DNA from: Gonatopus flavifemur
Taxonomy: Eukaryota; Arthropoda; Insecta; Hymenoptera; Dryinidae
Reading direction: 5' to 3'
DNA length: 64,000 bases
NCBI GenBank assembly: GCA_018340375.1
Contig: JAFFJZ010000007.1
Span: 8,432,001-8,496,000, forward strand
Shown here: positions 12,017 through 23,000 of the stretch, piece after piece
How the letters are laid out: every line of letters begins with the position of its first letter
How positions within the stretch are numbered: position 1 is the stretch's first letter
Notes under the pieces: model-generated
What the model saw: the letters and a program-made list of their open reading frames with translations, nothing else
The model's database searches: none
What the model was told of the DNA's origin: nothing
Made by a program: the position numbers and the translations under genes

Positions 12017-13580
12017 CATTAGAAAAGATCAATTGAAGTGAGGTGTTTATCCGATTCAATCATCCGTCGGTTGAATATAATAATCTATGAGCCTGTGTGA
12101 AAATTGCAGTTCGGTTGACAGATGTGAGGTTAAATTTATGTGATCAAAAAATGGATGAATTATTTTTGTGAAATGTGTGGTGGTTATTTCTTGAATAATG
12201 TGTATCAAAAAATCTGTTAGGAAGTGCAAAATGAATTAGTGAATCAGTCATAGCTGTTGTAACATGTCAAAAAATCGTAATTCGTTGATGCAGTGAAAAT
12301 GAATTTTCTTCAAATACTTACATCAGTACTTCTAGGCAAAAACTCAGAGATCATATTAATTTTGTAATAAATATGAGTCATGAAGAACTCATTTCATCAA
12401 AAATATGTCAAAAAAATGTTCAAAATGAATTGCAAAAAACTTGGATTATTCACTTGCAGCTCGACGGATGGTTTTACTTTTCAAATTGAAGAGTACTCTT
12501 CATGTTGAAATTTTCAAATTTGAGAAAAAAGGCTTATGTTCTGAGTTGAATTTGTTGTTGAGGTGATGATAAACTTGTAGGAAGAGTTTGAAAGTTGGGT
12601 GGAATCTATATTGATCAGGAAAGTCCAAATCGTGTGGCAAAAGTTAGAAAATCTGTCAACTCAGCTCACGGCACATGGGTATTCTATCAGCTTCTCTTCA
12701 CTAAACGAAATCTAGGCAGGAGAAATGTATCAAAATTTAGTGAAATCAAGTTGGTACAGAGTAGGAGAGGACAGATATATTCATCGCATTTTATTGGTTA
12801 TTATAAAATTCAATGAATATATCTGTCCTCTCCTACTCTGTACCAACTTGATTTCACTAAATTTTGATACATTTCTCTTGCCTAGATTTCGTTTAGTGAA
12901 GAAAAGCTGATAGAATACCCATGTGCCGTAAGCCAAGTTTACAGATTTTCTAACTTTTGCCACACGATTTAGACTTTCCTGATCAATATAGATTCCACCT
13001 AACTTTCAAACTCTTCCTACAAGTTCATCATCACCTCAACAACAAATTCAACTCAGAACATAAGCCTTTTTTCTCGAATTTGAAAATTTCAACATGAAGA
13101 GTACTCTTCAATTTGAAAAGTAAAACCATCCGTCGAGCTGCAAGTGAATAATCCAAGTTTTTTGCAATTCATTTTGAACATTTTTTTGACATATTTTTGA
13201 TGAAATGAGTTCTTCATGACTCATATTTATTACAAAATTAATATGATCTCTGAGTTTTTGCCTAGAAGTACTGATGTAAGTATTTGAAGAAAATTCATTT
13301 TCACTGCATCAACGAATTACGATTTTTTGACATGTTACAACAGCTATGACTGAATCACTAATTCATTTTGCACTTCCTAACAGATTTTTTGATACACATT
13401 ATTCAAGAAATAACCACCACACATTTCACAAAAATAATTCATCCATTTTTTGATCACATAAATTTAACCTCACATCTGTCAACCGAACTGCAATTTTCAC
13501 ACAGGCTCATAGATTATGATATTCAACCGACGGATGATTGAATCGGATAAACACCTCACTTTAATTGATCTTTTCTAATG
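12017..13580. repeat. Long foldback repeat, two arms of about 780 bp
   Basis: The arm from CATTAGAAAAGATCAATT (12017) is repeated in inverted orientation and ends at 13580. The centre is near 12780-12820 (ATATTCAT...ATGAATAT). Only scattered single-base differences separate the arms, so they are either young or kept alike by gene conversion. Mirrored open frames on the two strands (12595-12816 plus, 12781-12963 minus) are by-products of the symmetry. A diverged relative is at 43786-45423. No target duplication could be fixed. Confidence 0.85.
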
Positions 13581-13934
13581 CATCGCGTAGGTACTGGTTT
13601 GACGGTACAGAAAAATTATGACTGATACTGAATTTGAATAATTTGCAAGTCTAGTCTAGTCGGTGTAGGAACTCCGGTAACAGTTTCAACGAAAATATCT
13701 TTATATAATATGTTATTGCTGTTATTTGGAAATTTGTACCTCATCAGAATGATAAGAGGAACATTCTCAATAGTATACAGTCGGAGAAGAATATTTAAAA
13801 TTCATCAATAACAACGTGTTCAAAAATATTCCCGTTAGATCTGCTACCAGACTCCTCACACCGACTATACAATATTACTTTAATTTATGATGTTAGAATT
13901 CATAACTGTCGTACAGCTGTACTGGTCAAAGCGT

Positions 13935-14010
13935 CATTCTCTCATTAGGGTTAGGATTTTGTGTTAGGTTCGATTCCGCGTGTAGGGCTATGAGAGTTTT
14001 GCTATTGACC
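13935..14010 (+). repeat. tRNA-derived SINE-like fragment
   Basis: A perfect B-box, GGTTCGATTCC, lies at 13967-13977, with a loosely A-box-like TGGTCAAAGCG about 40 bases before it. The surrounding bases do not fold as an intact tRNA by eye. It is likely a decayed SINE or tRNA pseudogene within the CCCATG-ended element. Confidence 0.35.
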
Positions 14011-14672
14011 CCCACAGTTTGAACGCTTGTTATCATTAAATATCTTCATTAAGATAATTTCCACCAGGGAGTTCGATTGCTGTAGACGCGGTTCTAGCAA
14101 TTGACATTGGAACATGTTTCCATACATCTATTACACACACAGTACGAGATCGACAAAGATTCCAATAATTTTTTTGTGAATTATTTGAAATATATTCTTG
14201 GCGCTTATTTTAGATGTAAATGTTCTTAAAGTTAGATGCGCCCTCTCAATCTTAGAATATGGTTTTTTCGGTGTGGACATTAGCTGAAAATGTGAAATTA
14301 TTTTCATTAGCTACGTACAAAGGCTTAAATGGATTACCATCACCGGTTGAAAATGAATTGTCAATGTTGGTATCCAATGAAAAACCAGTACTGATTCAGG
14401 GTTGATGTTAACGTTGACCCAGTATTGGTGAACAACGCCGTACCAGTGTTGATCAGCGTTATCATTCCGGGTTTATTCCAACGTTGTTTGCCAACAGTTG
14501 GCGGTTGGCAAATAACGTTATTCCAGTACTGGGCCGTTCGTCAATTTCTGCATGGGTATTTCATAGTCACAACCGATTTCAATTGTTTCAGAGAGGTTAG
14601 ACACCTGTGGATAATATTCAGTTGATATCACTCCGAGTTCCTTCTAGAATCTCGATTTTTACTCAGTGAAGT

Positions 14673-15951
14673 ATGTCAAATTTCGTTTTAACTAAGCAGC
14701 ATTTACGGGAGGTGCTATTTTTCTGGTTTAATTGGAAAAAAAGTGCAGCTGAAGCCTATGGAATGCTTGTGGGAGTTTATGGTGACAATGCTCCAACTGA
14801 TAAATCATGTAGGGAATGGTTTCGACGTTTTAAGAATGGCGATTTCAGTGCCCTGGTTAAAAGAATCAATTACTTCTGTCAAATGAAATTAAACGAGATT
14901 TGGCCAGAACATTGTCCGAGAATCAATGAGATTTGGCGAGATTCAGTGAGATTTGGCGAGAATCAACTGTTCTTTCTGACCAAATCTCATTTACATTTGC
15001 CGGATGAGAATTGGTCAGAACATTGTCCAAGTTCAACTGTAATTCAGTGAGATTTGACGAGAATCAATGGTTTTTTTAAACCAGGGTGTCGAAGACAAGC
15101 CTCGCTCAGGACAACCAGAAAAATTCGAAAACGAGGAATTGGAGGGTTTACTCGACGAAGATCCGAGTCAAACGCAACAGGAGCTTGCGGGATCATTAGG
15201 AGTTACGCAACAAGCAGTTTCCGTACGATTACAATCCATGGGCATGATTCAAAAGCAAGACAATTGGGTGCCTTATGACTTAAGGCCTAGAAACATTGAA
15301 CGGCGATTTTTCACTTGCGAGCAGCTGATTCAAAGACAACGAAGAAAGGGGTTCTTACATCGGATTGTGACAGGAGATGAGAAATGGATATTCTACGATA
15401 ACCCCAAGAAAAGAAAATACTATGCTATGCCCGATCAATCGTTGCCATCGACTTCAACATCGACACCACAAGAGGAATATTCATGGTTCAAAGATCATGC
15501 TGTGTATCTGGTGGGACCAAAAGGGTGTTACATACTATGAGTTGCTAAAACCTGGTGATTCTATTACGGGTGATCGGTATAGGCTACAATTGAATCGTTT
15601 GAGTCGTGCGTTACGAGAAAAACGTCCGGAATACAAGGAAAGACATGAAAAAGTTATTCTTTTACACGATAACGTTCGGCTTCATGTCGCAAAAGTAGTG
15701 AAAAATTATCTGGAAACGTTGAAGTGGGATATTCTACCGCGACCGCCGTACTCGCCGGACATCGCTCCTTCTGATTACTGGTTATTCCGACAGATGCAGC
15801 ACGATTTGGCAGGCCACCGGTTCACTTCGATCGAAGAAATCGAAAATTGGCTCCTAACTTGGACCGCCTCGGAAGACGAGACGTTTTTCCGTAACGGGAT
15901 TCGAAAATTACCCGAAAGATGAGAAAAAGTGATAGCCAGCGATGGACTTTG
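14673..15951 (+). pseudogene. Mariner transposase, interrupted and frameshifted
   Basis: The N-terminal paired-like DNA-binding domain (from MSNFVLTKQHLREVLFFW, ending at GDFS) is cut by a MITE at 14851-15086. It resumes with VEDKPRSGQPEKFE and runs through the second helix-turn-helix (SLGVTQQAVSVRL). The catalytic domain has TGDEKWIFYD (first Asp), LLHDN (second) and YSPDIAPSD (third), with 34 residues between the last two, so D34D. One extra base near 15471 shifts the frame between TSTPQ and KRNIHGSK. The conserved Trp after LPER is a stop (tga, 15920-15922), and reading on gives EKVIASDGL. It was once a complete transposase of about 345 residues in the Mos1-related branch (subfamily uncertain). 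It is now dead. Confidence 0.9.
14851..15086. mobile_element. Group A MITE (CCCTGG ends) inside mariner CDS, 236 bp
   Basis: The left end is CCCTGGTTAAAAGAATCAAT and the right end, reverse-complemented, is CCCTGGTTTAAAAAAACCA. TG lies at 14849-14850 and 15087-15088. Deleting the element and one TG restores GDFSVEDKPRSG of the transposase, so the 2-bp duplication is proven by the reading frame. The interior holds diverged repeats of GAGATTTGGCGAGAATCA-type units. Confidence 0.9.
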
Positions 15952-16616
15952 ATTAATTTGATAATTCATGTTCGTCTGTAATAAACGCATCTTTACCTGT
16001 AAAAAAACGGACCGAATCAATTTGCACTCCCAATATTTTCATCTAATTCTAGAAAACTCCACAGTAATTTATAATGACGTCCAGTGCAATATTCAGTGAA
16101 TAAGAAATTTTCCTGAAAATCTATGAATTTCACGATTTCATCACAGGAATTTTTACTGTGTGAATCGGAAAACGTACATGTAATCCTTATGGGGAACTAT
16201 TTTACTGTGTAGAAATATGAATTTTCATAAAAACAAAACTCGGTCCGGCGTTGATATGGCGCACAGTGAAAAATATTGTGTTTTACATGAAAAAGTAATG
16301 GAGTATTCTCTCCGTGCGATTCAGTCACATCACCTGCTTTAGAACTCCCAACGATTGACGATATGAATGATACGTCAAGTGATTCGGAACATAATGAGAT
16401 TGAAGATGATTATTATAGTCCTGATGATGACGAGGAAAGCAACAGTGCAACTGAAGTTCAAAATTTTTTAGCTATTACGAATACAGCAGACAAGATTCGA
16501 GAATGGGCAATCGATAGCCAGATTCCTCACAAACATTTAGATGGTTTGTTGAATATTCTCAGAGAAGACGATATTCTTCCTGATTTACCAAAAACAGTTC
16601 AGAGCAGAGCTTAGTA

Positions 16617-19600
16617 GCCGGATAGTTGTCGAATGTCTTAAATAATTATTACCAAACAATGTAGAGGCGTGTAGATCTGTTTCTTTCAAAATAATTTGTT
16701 TCTAAAAATCATTGGAAATGTTCTATGGAATATACATATATTCAAAAAATGTGCTATCTAAACTGGAACAAAGGCCTTCTGCATCAGAGGGAAAAATTTG
16801 GAAGATATTTTTGCGAAACCTCCTTCTACTGTGGATTTCCAAATGAAATCTTGTGGATATTGAATTCATGTATGGATGAAATTTCCAAGTATTCACAAGG
16901 TCCTCTTTGGGAATCAACAAGAAGAGAAGTTAGTGAAAAATCTTTTTGATTTTTCATTGATTTGTAGAAATTTTATTGATATTTATTTACTAACAAGTGC
17001 CTTGTCAAATACTAGCGAGCAGCTGGTCAGTTTTTCTAACTAGTATTTGATGGGTTAGAGTGTTACATTCCTCACTAGCTCCTCGTGAATATTCCTCACT
17101 AGTTCCTCTTAAGTTGAACGGGCAAACTCGTAAGTGCCTTATGATTAACTGGAGAAAATGTCTACCAGGGTACCGCGTACGAATTGTTTTCACATCAAGT
17201 TCATTCCAGAATCGTTGCACCATTGTTGCGAAGTTCATTCAACATTAACATTATCCTAAGCACGTTTCGATCAATTTTTCCAATTGGAGAATTGGAGGAC
17301 AATTGAAAAATTCATCTACCAGTTGGCTCAAGCTCATTATCATGTCGACTCAGGCTTGGGCGAAGTTTGGTAGACAAATCTTCCAATGGGGCTCCAATAT
17401 TGGGAAAATCAATTGGGACAGAAGAGGCACTATGTTGTCATTTGAAGGTTGTACCAAACTTGATTGCCAATGTTCGGCCAAGCTTCGTCATCCTTAATCA
17501 ATCGTTAAATATAGAATTATTATGAACGAAAGATTCGTGTTCGGAATTATTATTTTATGATCAATTATGTTGGTTCTTTTTATTATTCCGAAGAGAAACG
17601 ATGAAACGTGTACAGAATGTATGTACTTCATGTACACACAGTGTATAATTTGTATGCAATTTATATTTGATCCTCAAATAAACATTATATGAGTTTCTCA
17701 GAGATGCAGAGCTGAGTTCAGTCCATTCATTCATAATTTGAGTCTGAGGTTTGAACAAAGGATAAATATCATCAGATAATGTACTCGTTAATGTACAGTG
17801 GGAGCGATACCATATGGCATTCTTTGGACCTACATCATTATTTTAACCATTAAAAAACTTGCGAGCGCGTATACATGACTTACAGGCGCGGAAAAAGTAC
17901 ATAGATGTTTCTACCTTATCATAGAATTATTGTTTGCACGCACAAGAATTCTCACGGTACGTGAACTACTTTCATTTGATACTATTGAGTTGAATGAAAG
18001 AACACGGTGAAAGGAGAGGGTTTTTTCATATTAGAGGAAACGGAATTCTCCATATGCGCCAAGGAAGATATTTGAAAAGAATATCCCGTCAAAAGAATGA
18101 ATGAAGGATATATTTGCTTGAAAGTATGTATTTCAAGTATCAATAATATAAAATTCCGCTTCAGACATATCAGTAGCGTTATCGCGGAATCTCTCATACC
18201 TCGGAGAGGTATCTCGCTCTCTTTTTCAAGCGGTATGAGAATGCGACGTTTCATTATCAGTTGGATCCTCGATATTGAATTTGAATGAAAATTATCATGT
18301 GATCGTAACGGGATATGTCAGTTCCATCCGATGATTCAGCTTTGACCATCGAATCGTTGTGAGCATGTCGCAAAAAAGAAAGACACGAGGACACGTTTGA
18401 TCGTTCAATCCTCAATATGATGAAAACTAAAATAGACTGCGCTTGTCATCGTACTTTCATTAAGGAAGTTGAAAATTTCCTCTCATCCAATGAAGATTCA
18501 GCCTCCTTAATTGCAGTTGGATTGTGCGAATCCCGACGATTACAGACCTCGAATTTGGAGGAAAAGAATTCAAATCTATCTCTCTCGCTCTCTCTAATTC
18601 CTTAGCGAAATGAGACATATCCTTGGAGAAAGGGAAAAAAAAGAAGAAGACTGAGGAAGAAAAGGAAGCCGGAACTCATCTCGACCAAGAATTATTATTT
18701 CTACTGTGCGATTGTGCGCGCTTCTCTGCCTCTTCTTTTCCGTACATGCACACGTACATATATATATATATATGTATATATAAATGTATATATACATATA
18801 AAATATCTCTTTATTCTTTCATTGACATTCTCTCTGCTCTGAATTTATATCTTGATTTTCTCTCTGTCATTCATTTCCAGCACATGTATTGTCTTAAGAA
18901 CTTTGGTAAAAAGCAGGAAAAGAACGTGGAACAAGTTGTCCTGAGTTTTAATATTAAGAATAAAGCGAAATATTCCCTCGATGTGGTATTTCGATTGAAT
19001 TACAGGTGTTGAGATACTTCATAAATACATTTTTCTGCTTCGCATTCATTCTTTCTCGTAAGAGAAACTCCTCATCTTCCAAGGAGCAACAATGTCGAAG
19101 AAAAATCAACTTAAAGGAGAGAGCAGAACTAAGCTGAGGACGGTACACAACCCCCTTGGAAATCCACACCTTAATTATCCGTCTCCAATCTCATTCTCAG
19201 TTCTGCAGCAGGGATTGCATTACCACTTGCTACCGTTGTCACTATTTTACTTCACTTTTTCTCACTTTTCCCGCGCAGAGACAGTGCATCCTATTATTTC
19301 ATCTCTGAAGATGACGTGATGTAACATACTGTGCAATTGTGAGATCTCTCTTTCTTTTTATTGCTATTTCTTCTCGTATTTTTATTCATGCTAAATGCGT
19401 TGGATTATGGAATGAATGTACCTTTTTGTGTTATCCAAAAGAATTATATCATCTAACTAAGGTGCGATAATTGTATTGGGTCGGAGAGCATTTCTTAATA
19501 GATTCAATTTATCAAATTTTGTGATTGAGGGTCTATGATTGATAAGTGTTCATTGGAAAATCATTCGAAGGAATAAAAACGGTTGAATCAAATATGTTTG

Positions 19601-19703
19601 GATTAGTCATACCAGTGAAAGATTTCTTTGAAATTGTGAAGTTGTGAGTGATAAAATAAACCACCCTTACCATCATACGATTGGAAAAATTGCTATATTA
19701 CTA
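16617..19703. other. No supported gene
   Basis: Mostly unique sequence. A hairpin pairs TCAAATACTAG (near 17007) with CTAGTATTTGA (near 17041). Short words such as GGCTTGGGCGAAGTTTGG (near 17352) recall the sub-terminal words of nearby elements, but no paired ends were found. ORFs up to 129 codons (18623-19012) cross a microsatellite and look non-coding. Confidence 0.4.
18755..18801. repeat. (TA)n microsatellite, imperfect
   Basis: A run of TATATA broken by TG and AAATG, preceded by CACACGTACA. A simple repeat with no further signal. Confidence 0.85.
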
Positions 19704-21223
19704 CCCATGTGGAAATAGCCAGAGTTGACAAATGGCGCGGTACCGGCAAAGTTGTATTTGGCAGAATTCGGCAGGAACGACTGTGCCTATTCAGAATCAT
19801 TACTACTTTTCAACTGGCGCTAAATGTTCGCCGAAGTTCAGGAGGTACTGGCTCACGTGGTCAGACGGTCTTGAGCCAGTATCGAATCAATACTGTTCGG
19901 AGAATACTCAGACTGTATAGAAACAGAACCGCTCTAGTGCCGAATCAGAGTTGGTTGGATGGTGAAATGCGAAAAAACAGATGATATTGCAACAGTATCG
20001 ATACAACGTTGTTCTAGCACGGAATAGATAGTGGATAGAGATTCCGCTGATCTTCCCAATAACACGGTTACTTTGATGAGACAACACTGCACCAGTACTG
20101 AGCCAGAGTTAGTATTAGCGTTCAATATGTTCGATGGAGGCCAATCTGCCAGTATTGACAGGACTCTGGCTGGCTACGAAATCGGTGGTCGAATGACTCT
20201 AAAATCATGATTTTACCAACTTGGCATTTGTAGTAAGCCAAAGTCGCGCCAGCATTACGCCAGGGTTGATATGATTATTCAGCATGTTCGACAGACGACA
20301 ATGTGTCAGTACTGGTAGGTAGGGCGGAGCGAAATTCCAAAAAGTTTCAGAATCGAAAAGTAATAGTGCGGAAAAGTTGCTACAGACAAGACCTTCAAAT
20401 TAAAAAAAAAAATCAAATCGGACAAGATCTTTAGGTCGCGCATTGCGTTCAAAGTTCCGAAAAATTGCTTCACTCTGAGCATTGTTCAGAATTCTCGCAG
20501 GAGATTCGTAAATGGTCGAATTAAAATAAGATTCGGGTTGTGACACCCCAAGAGAGAAATATTGTTGAAAAGTACTGTATTGAGGGAGGGAGTACAACCC
20601 CCCCCCCCCCCCTGAGAAAGAGCGAGAATGACCGGGAACCAATTCACAACGCAATATTCAATTCATCATTTTGTCATGTTGCTGAAGTTTGAATCGTTTA
20701 TTGAAACGAATTTGTAACCGAACATCGAAATACTGAGGTGTTAAAGACCCCAAATCTTGCAGAGCATTCTTTGAACGAGTTTTCCGGTTCCAAGGAGTTT
20801 ATTCCGATCCATGAGTTTCAATTTTCGTTCCGTTTCTGTGAACGATTCAAACTTCACGAATATATTTTGTCAGCAGTAAATAGCGGATCATACTAATTCC
20901 CAAGTAGAATTGATCATGAATTGATCAAGTATAACATGTGAAGTGATTCTCGGTCATTTTCATTTCACGATCTATCCGTTCGTCACGTTATCCCCAGCCT
21001 ACTGAGCGTGTATCCCGGTCTTCGGTCCGTGTACTCATTTATTTTTTCCCAAGCATCGGGTATTATAGATAATTGGCGTGGTCTCACAATTCAAAGAATC
21101 TTTCCTCACTGACAGGTTCATAATTATCGGCGCAACGAGGAAAGTCTAGTCAACAGCATATTTTTCAGTTCCAATATATTTTTCTTGTCGTGTATTTTTC
21201 TTATTTGACAATCTTCCGTCTTT

Positions 21224-21607
21224 TTGCATTGGGATTGTGATCTTTCTCGTCCTAATATGCCTAAGGTTAAGGTCAGGTTCCGGCAAGGCATGGAATGTCC
21301 TTTTTTCGGGCAACCAAAAGATTTAAGCTCTCAGTATCTTCCGTCCAATGCTGACGTGCTAAGATCTTGTGCTCAGGTGCGATATGACTTGGCAATGGCG
21401 TCAATCTCTCCAGCTAGAGATGTTAGCTTTTCCACTGTAGCTGAAATTGTTGCTCAGAAAATAGAGGATCTTTATTCGAAGGCATCAATTCCCACTGTTT
21501 CACACAATCGAGTGACGCAACTTTTGAAATCACTTCATGAAAAATATTACAATCTTCGAAAATCTCACAATAGAGATAAGCAGAACGATAAACGCAATCA
21601 TATCTAA
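21224..21607 (+). CDS. ORF crossing arm and loop of the hAT foldback, 127 aa
   Basis: The ORF begins MHWDCDLSRPNMPKVKVRF and holds CAQVRYDLAMASISPARDVS, then KIEDLYSKASIPTVSHNRV followed by TQLLKSLHEKYYNLRKSHNR. The pattern of a basic helical segment with KASIPTVSHNRV resembles a short N-terminal region I associate with uncharacterised, transposon-linked insect proteins. No catalytic residues follow; the frame stops at 21607. Roughly the first 80 codons lie in the left arm and so also exist, inverted, in the right arm. It may be an exon captured or kept by the element. Whether it is expressed is unknown. Confidence 0.4.
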   Translation: MHWDCDLSRPNMPKVKVRFRQGMECPFFGQPKDLSSQYLPSNADVLRSCAQVRYDLAMASISPARDVSFSTVAEIVAQKIEDLYSKASIPTVSHNRVTQLLKSLHEKYYNLRKSHNRDKQNDKRNHI

Positions 21608-21611
21608 TAGA

Positions 21612-21851
21612 TATTTTCTGAGCAACAATTTCAGCTACAGTGGAAAAGCTAACATCTCTAGCTGGAGAGATTGACGCCATTGCCAAGTCATATCGCACCT
21701 GAGCACAAGATCTTAGCACGTCAGCATTGGACGGAAGATACTGAGGGCTTAAATCTTTTGGTTGCCCGAAAAAAGGACATTCCATGCCTTGCCGGAACCT
21801 GACCTTAACCTTAGGCATATTAGGACGAGAAAGATCACAATCCCAATGCAA
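21612..21851 (-). pseudogene. Inverted partial copy of the foldback ORF
   Basis: The minus strand repeats the first 79 or so codons of the plus-strand ORF at 21224, with one visible substitution (DLSP for DLSS). Beyond the arm boundary the frame runs into loop sequence in the other orientation and is unrelated. It is a consequence of the inverted arms and not an independent gene. Confidence 0.7.
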
Positions 21852-22864
21852 AAAGACGGAAGATTGTCAAATAAGAAAAATACACGACAAGAAAAATATA
21901 TTGGAACTGAAAAATATGCTGTTGACTAGACTTTCCTCGTTGCGCCGATAATTATGAACCTGTCAGTGAGGAAAAATTTTTTGAATCGTGAGACCACGCC
22001 AATTATCTATAATACCCGATGCTCGGAAAAAAATAAGTGAGTACACGGACCGAAGACCGGGATACGCGCTCAGTAGGCTGAGGATAACGTGACGAACGGA
22101 TAGATCGTGAAATGAAAATGACCGAGAATCACTTCACATGTTATACTTGATCAATTCATGATCAATTCTACTTGGGAATTAGTATGATCCGCTATTTACT
22201 GCTGACAAAATATATTCGTGAAGTTTGAATCGTTCACAGAAACGGAACGAAAATTGAAACTCATGGATCGGAATAAACTCCTTGGAACCGGAAAACTCGT
22301 TCAAAGAATGCTCTGCAAGATTTGGGGTCTTTAACACCTCAGTATTTCGATGTTCGGTTACAAATTCGTTTCAATAAACGATTGAAACTTCAGCAACATG
22401 ACAAAATGATGAATTGAATATTGCGTTGTGAATTGGTTCTCGGCCATTCTCGCTCTTTCTCAGGGGGGGGGGGGTCGTACTCCCTCCCTCAATACAGTAC
22501 TTTCCAACAATATTTCTCTCTTGGGGTGTCACAACCCGAATCTTATTCCAATTCGACCATTTACGAATCTCCTGCGAGAATTCTAAACAATGCTCAGAGT
22601 GAAGCAACTTTTCGGAACTTTGAACGCAATGCGCGACCTAAAGATCTTGTCCGATTTAATTTTTTTTTTTTTAATTCGAAGGTCTTGATCTGTAGCAACT
22701 TTTCCGCACTATTACTTTTAGATTCTGAAACTTTTTGGAATTTCGCTCCGCCCTACTGGTAGGGCTTTATTCCACTACGGAATCTATCGTGAATTGTATG
22801 GATCCAACGGTCCCATCAATATAAATGTCAATTTGAGTGATTCGTCGTCAACTCGGGGATCGGC

Positions 22865-23000
22865 CGATATGATAGAGGCTTAGTTTGTCCCTCGCAAGAC
22901 CTGGGTTCGATCCTAACTCAGTGAACTTTGAAGGAATCACTTTCGAAGTGGCTTTCTTCGATGACGATAATAAGAACAATGAATTCTTCAGATTTTTTAA
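22865..23000 (+). repeat. tRNA-derived SINE-like sequence
   Basis: A B-box GGTTCGATCC lies at 22904-22913 with an A-box-like GGCTTAGTTTG about 25 bases earlier. It is followed by an unrelated body (AAGGAATCACTTTCGAAGTG) and, near 23020, a T-rich tail. This order of tRNA-like head, body and simple tail is that of a SINE. No target duplication was fixed. Confidence 0.45.

Larger units (their letters stand above)
11403..14556. mobile_element. Group A element (CCCATGCAGAAA ends), 3.15 kb with insert
   Basis: The left end is CCCATGCAGAAAATGCCGAC and the right end, reverse-complemented, is CCCATGCAGAAATTGACGAA. The flanks are TG (left) and TA (right), differing by one base. Both sub-terminal zones (about 11440-11590 and 14335-14545) are crowded with CCAGTACTGG-like and CCAACGTTG-like short palindromes. 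The centre is occupied by a foldback (12017-13580). A relative lies at 19704-23397. No transposase is seen. Confidence 0.7.
11345..16033 (+). mobile_element. Mariner transposon, full length, with nested insertions
   Basis: The ends are TTGGGAGTACGAATTGGTTC (left) and TTGGGAGTGCAAATTGATTC (right, reverse-complemented), each followed by GGTCCG. TA lies at 11343-11344 and 16034-16035. Between the left end and the transposase start (14673) lies a 3.15-kb element (11403-14556); a 236-bp MITE lies inside the coding region. Without these inserts the mariner is about 1.3 kb, normal for the family. It is itself inserted in a CACGG-ended element. Confidence 0.9.
11261..16316. mobile_element. Group B element (CACGGAGAG ends) carrying a mariner
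   Basis: The left end is CACGGAGAGAAAAATAC; the right end, reverse-complemented, is CACGGAGAGAATACTCC. CG lies on both sides (11259-11260 and 16317-16318). Without the mariner the element is about 364 bp. It interrupts the ORF described at 11084-16614; taking out the element and one CG restores the frame. That confirms both boundaries and the 2-bp duplication. Confidence 0.75.
11084..16614 (+). pseudogene. Decayed transposon ORF split by a 5-kb nest
   Basis: Two pieces, 11084-11260 and 16317-16614, read in one frame once the CACGG element and one copy of its CG duplication are removed; the junction reads SESSHDSVTS. The second piece has an acidic stretch (SDSEHNEIEDDYYSPDDDEE) followed by REWAIDSQIPHKHLDGLLNILR. 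I know that helical motif from the N-terminus of many uncharacterised, transposon-linked insect proteins, where LP and a (T/S)-rich segment follow, as here (DILPDLPKTVQS). A stop lies in the first piece (near 11212), another near 11089, and translation ends at 16614, well before any catalytic domain. It is a fragment, and its superfamily is not determined. Confidence 0.55.
20320..22755. mobile_element. hAT foldback element, 2436 bp, 8-bp duplication
   Basis: The ends are TAGGGCGGAGCGAAATTCC and its exact inverse. The 8-bp direct repeat CTGGTAGG flanks it (20312-20319 and 22756-22763). An 8-bp duplication with (C/T)AGGG ends is the hAT signature. The arms (about 20320-21462 and 21612-22755) are almost identical; the loop is about 150 bp. 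Homopolymer runs differ between arms (C16 near 20601 against G11 near 22466). An ORF starts in the left arm and ends in the loop. No hAT transposase is present. Confidence 0.9.

Noticed and set aside
12595..12963. Matching protein frames on opposite strands, both reading RVAKVRKSVN and VSKFSEIKLVQSRRGQIYS
   Set aside because: They are the same sequence in the two arms of the foldback. There is no domain and no start context, so the match reflects the palindrome and not a conserved gene.
13967..13977. A functional tRNA gene
   Set aside because: The B-box is perfect, but acceptor and anticodon stems cannot be paired by eye; a SINE or pseudogene is more likely.
20599..20616. Long C run as a possible regulatory G-quadruplex
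   Set aside because: A single homopolymer differing in length between the two foldback arms; more likely slippage or sequencing uncertainty.
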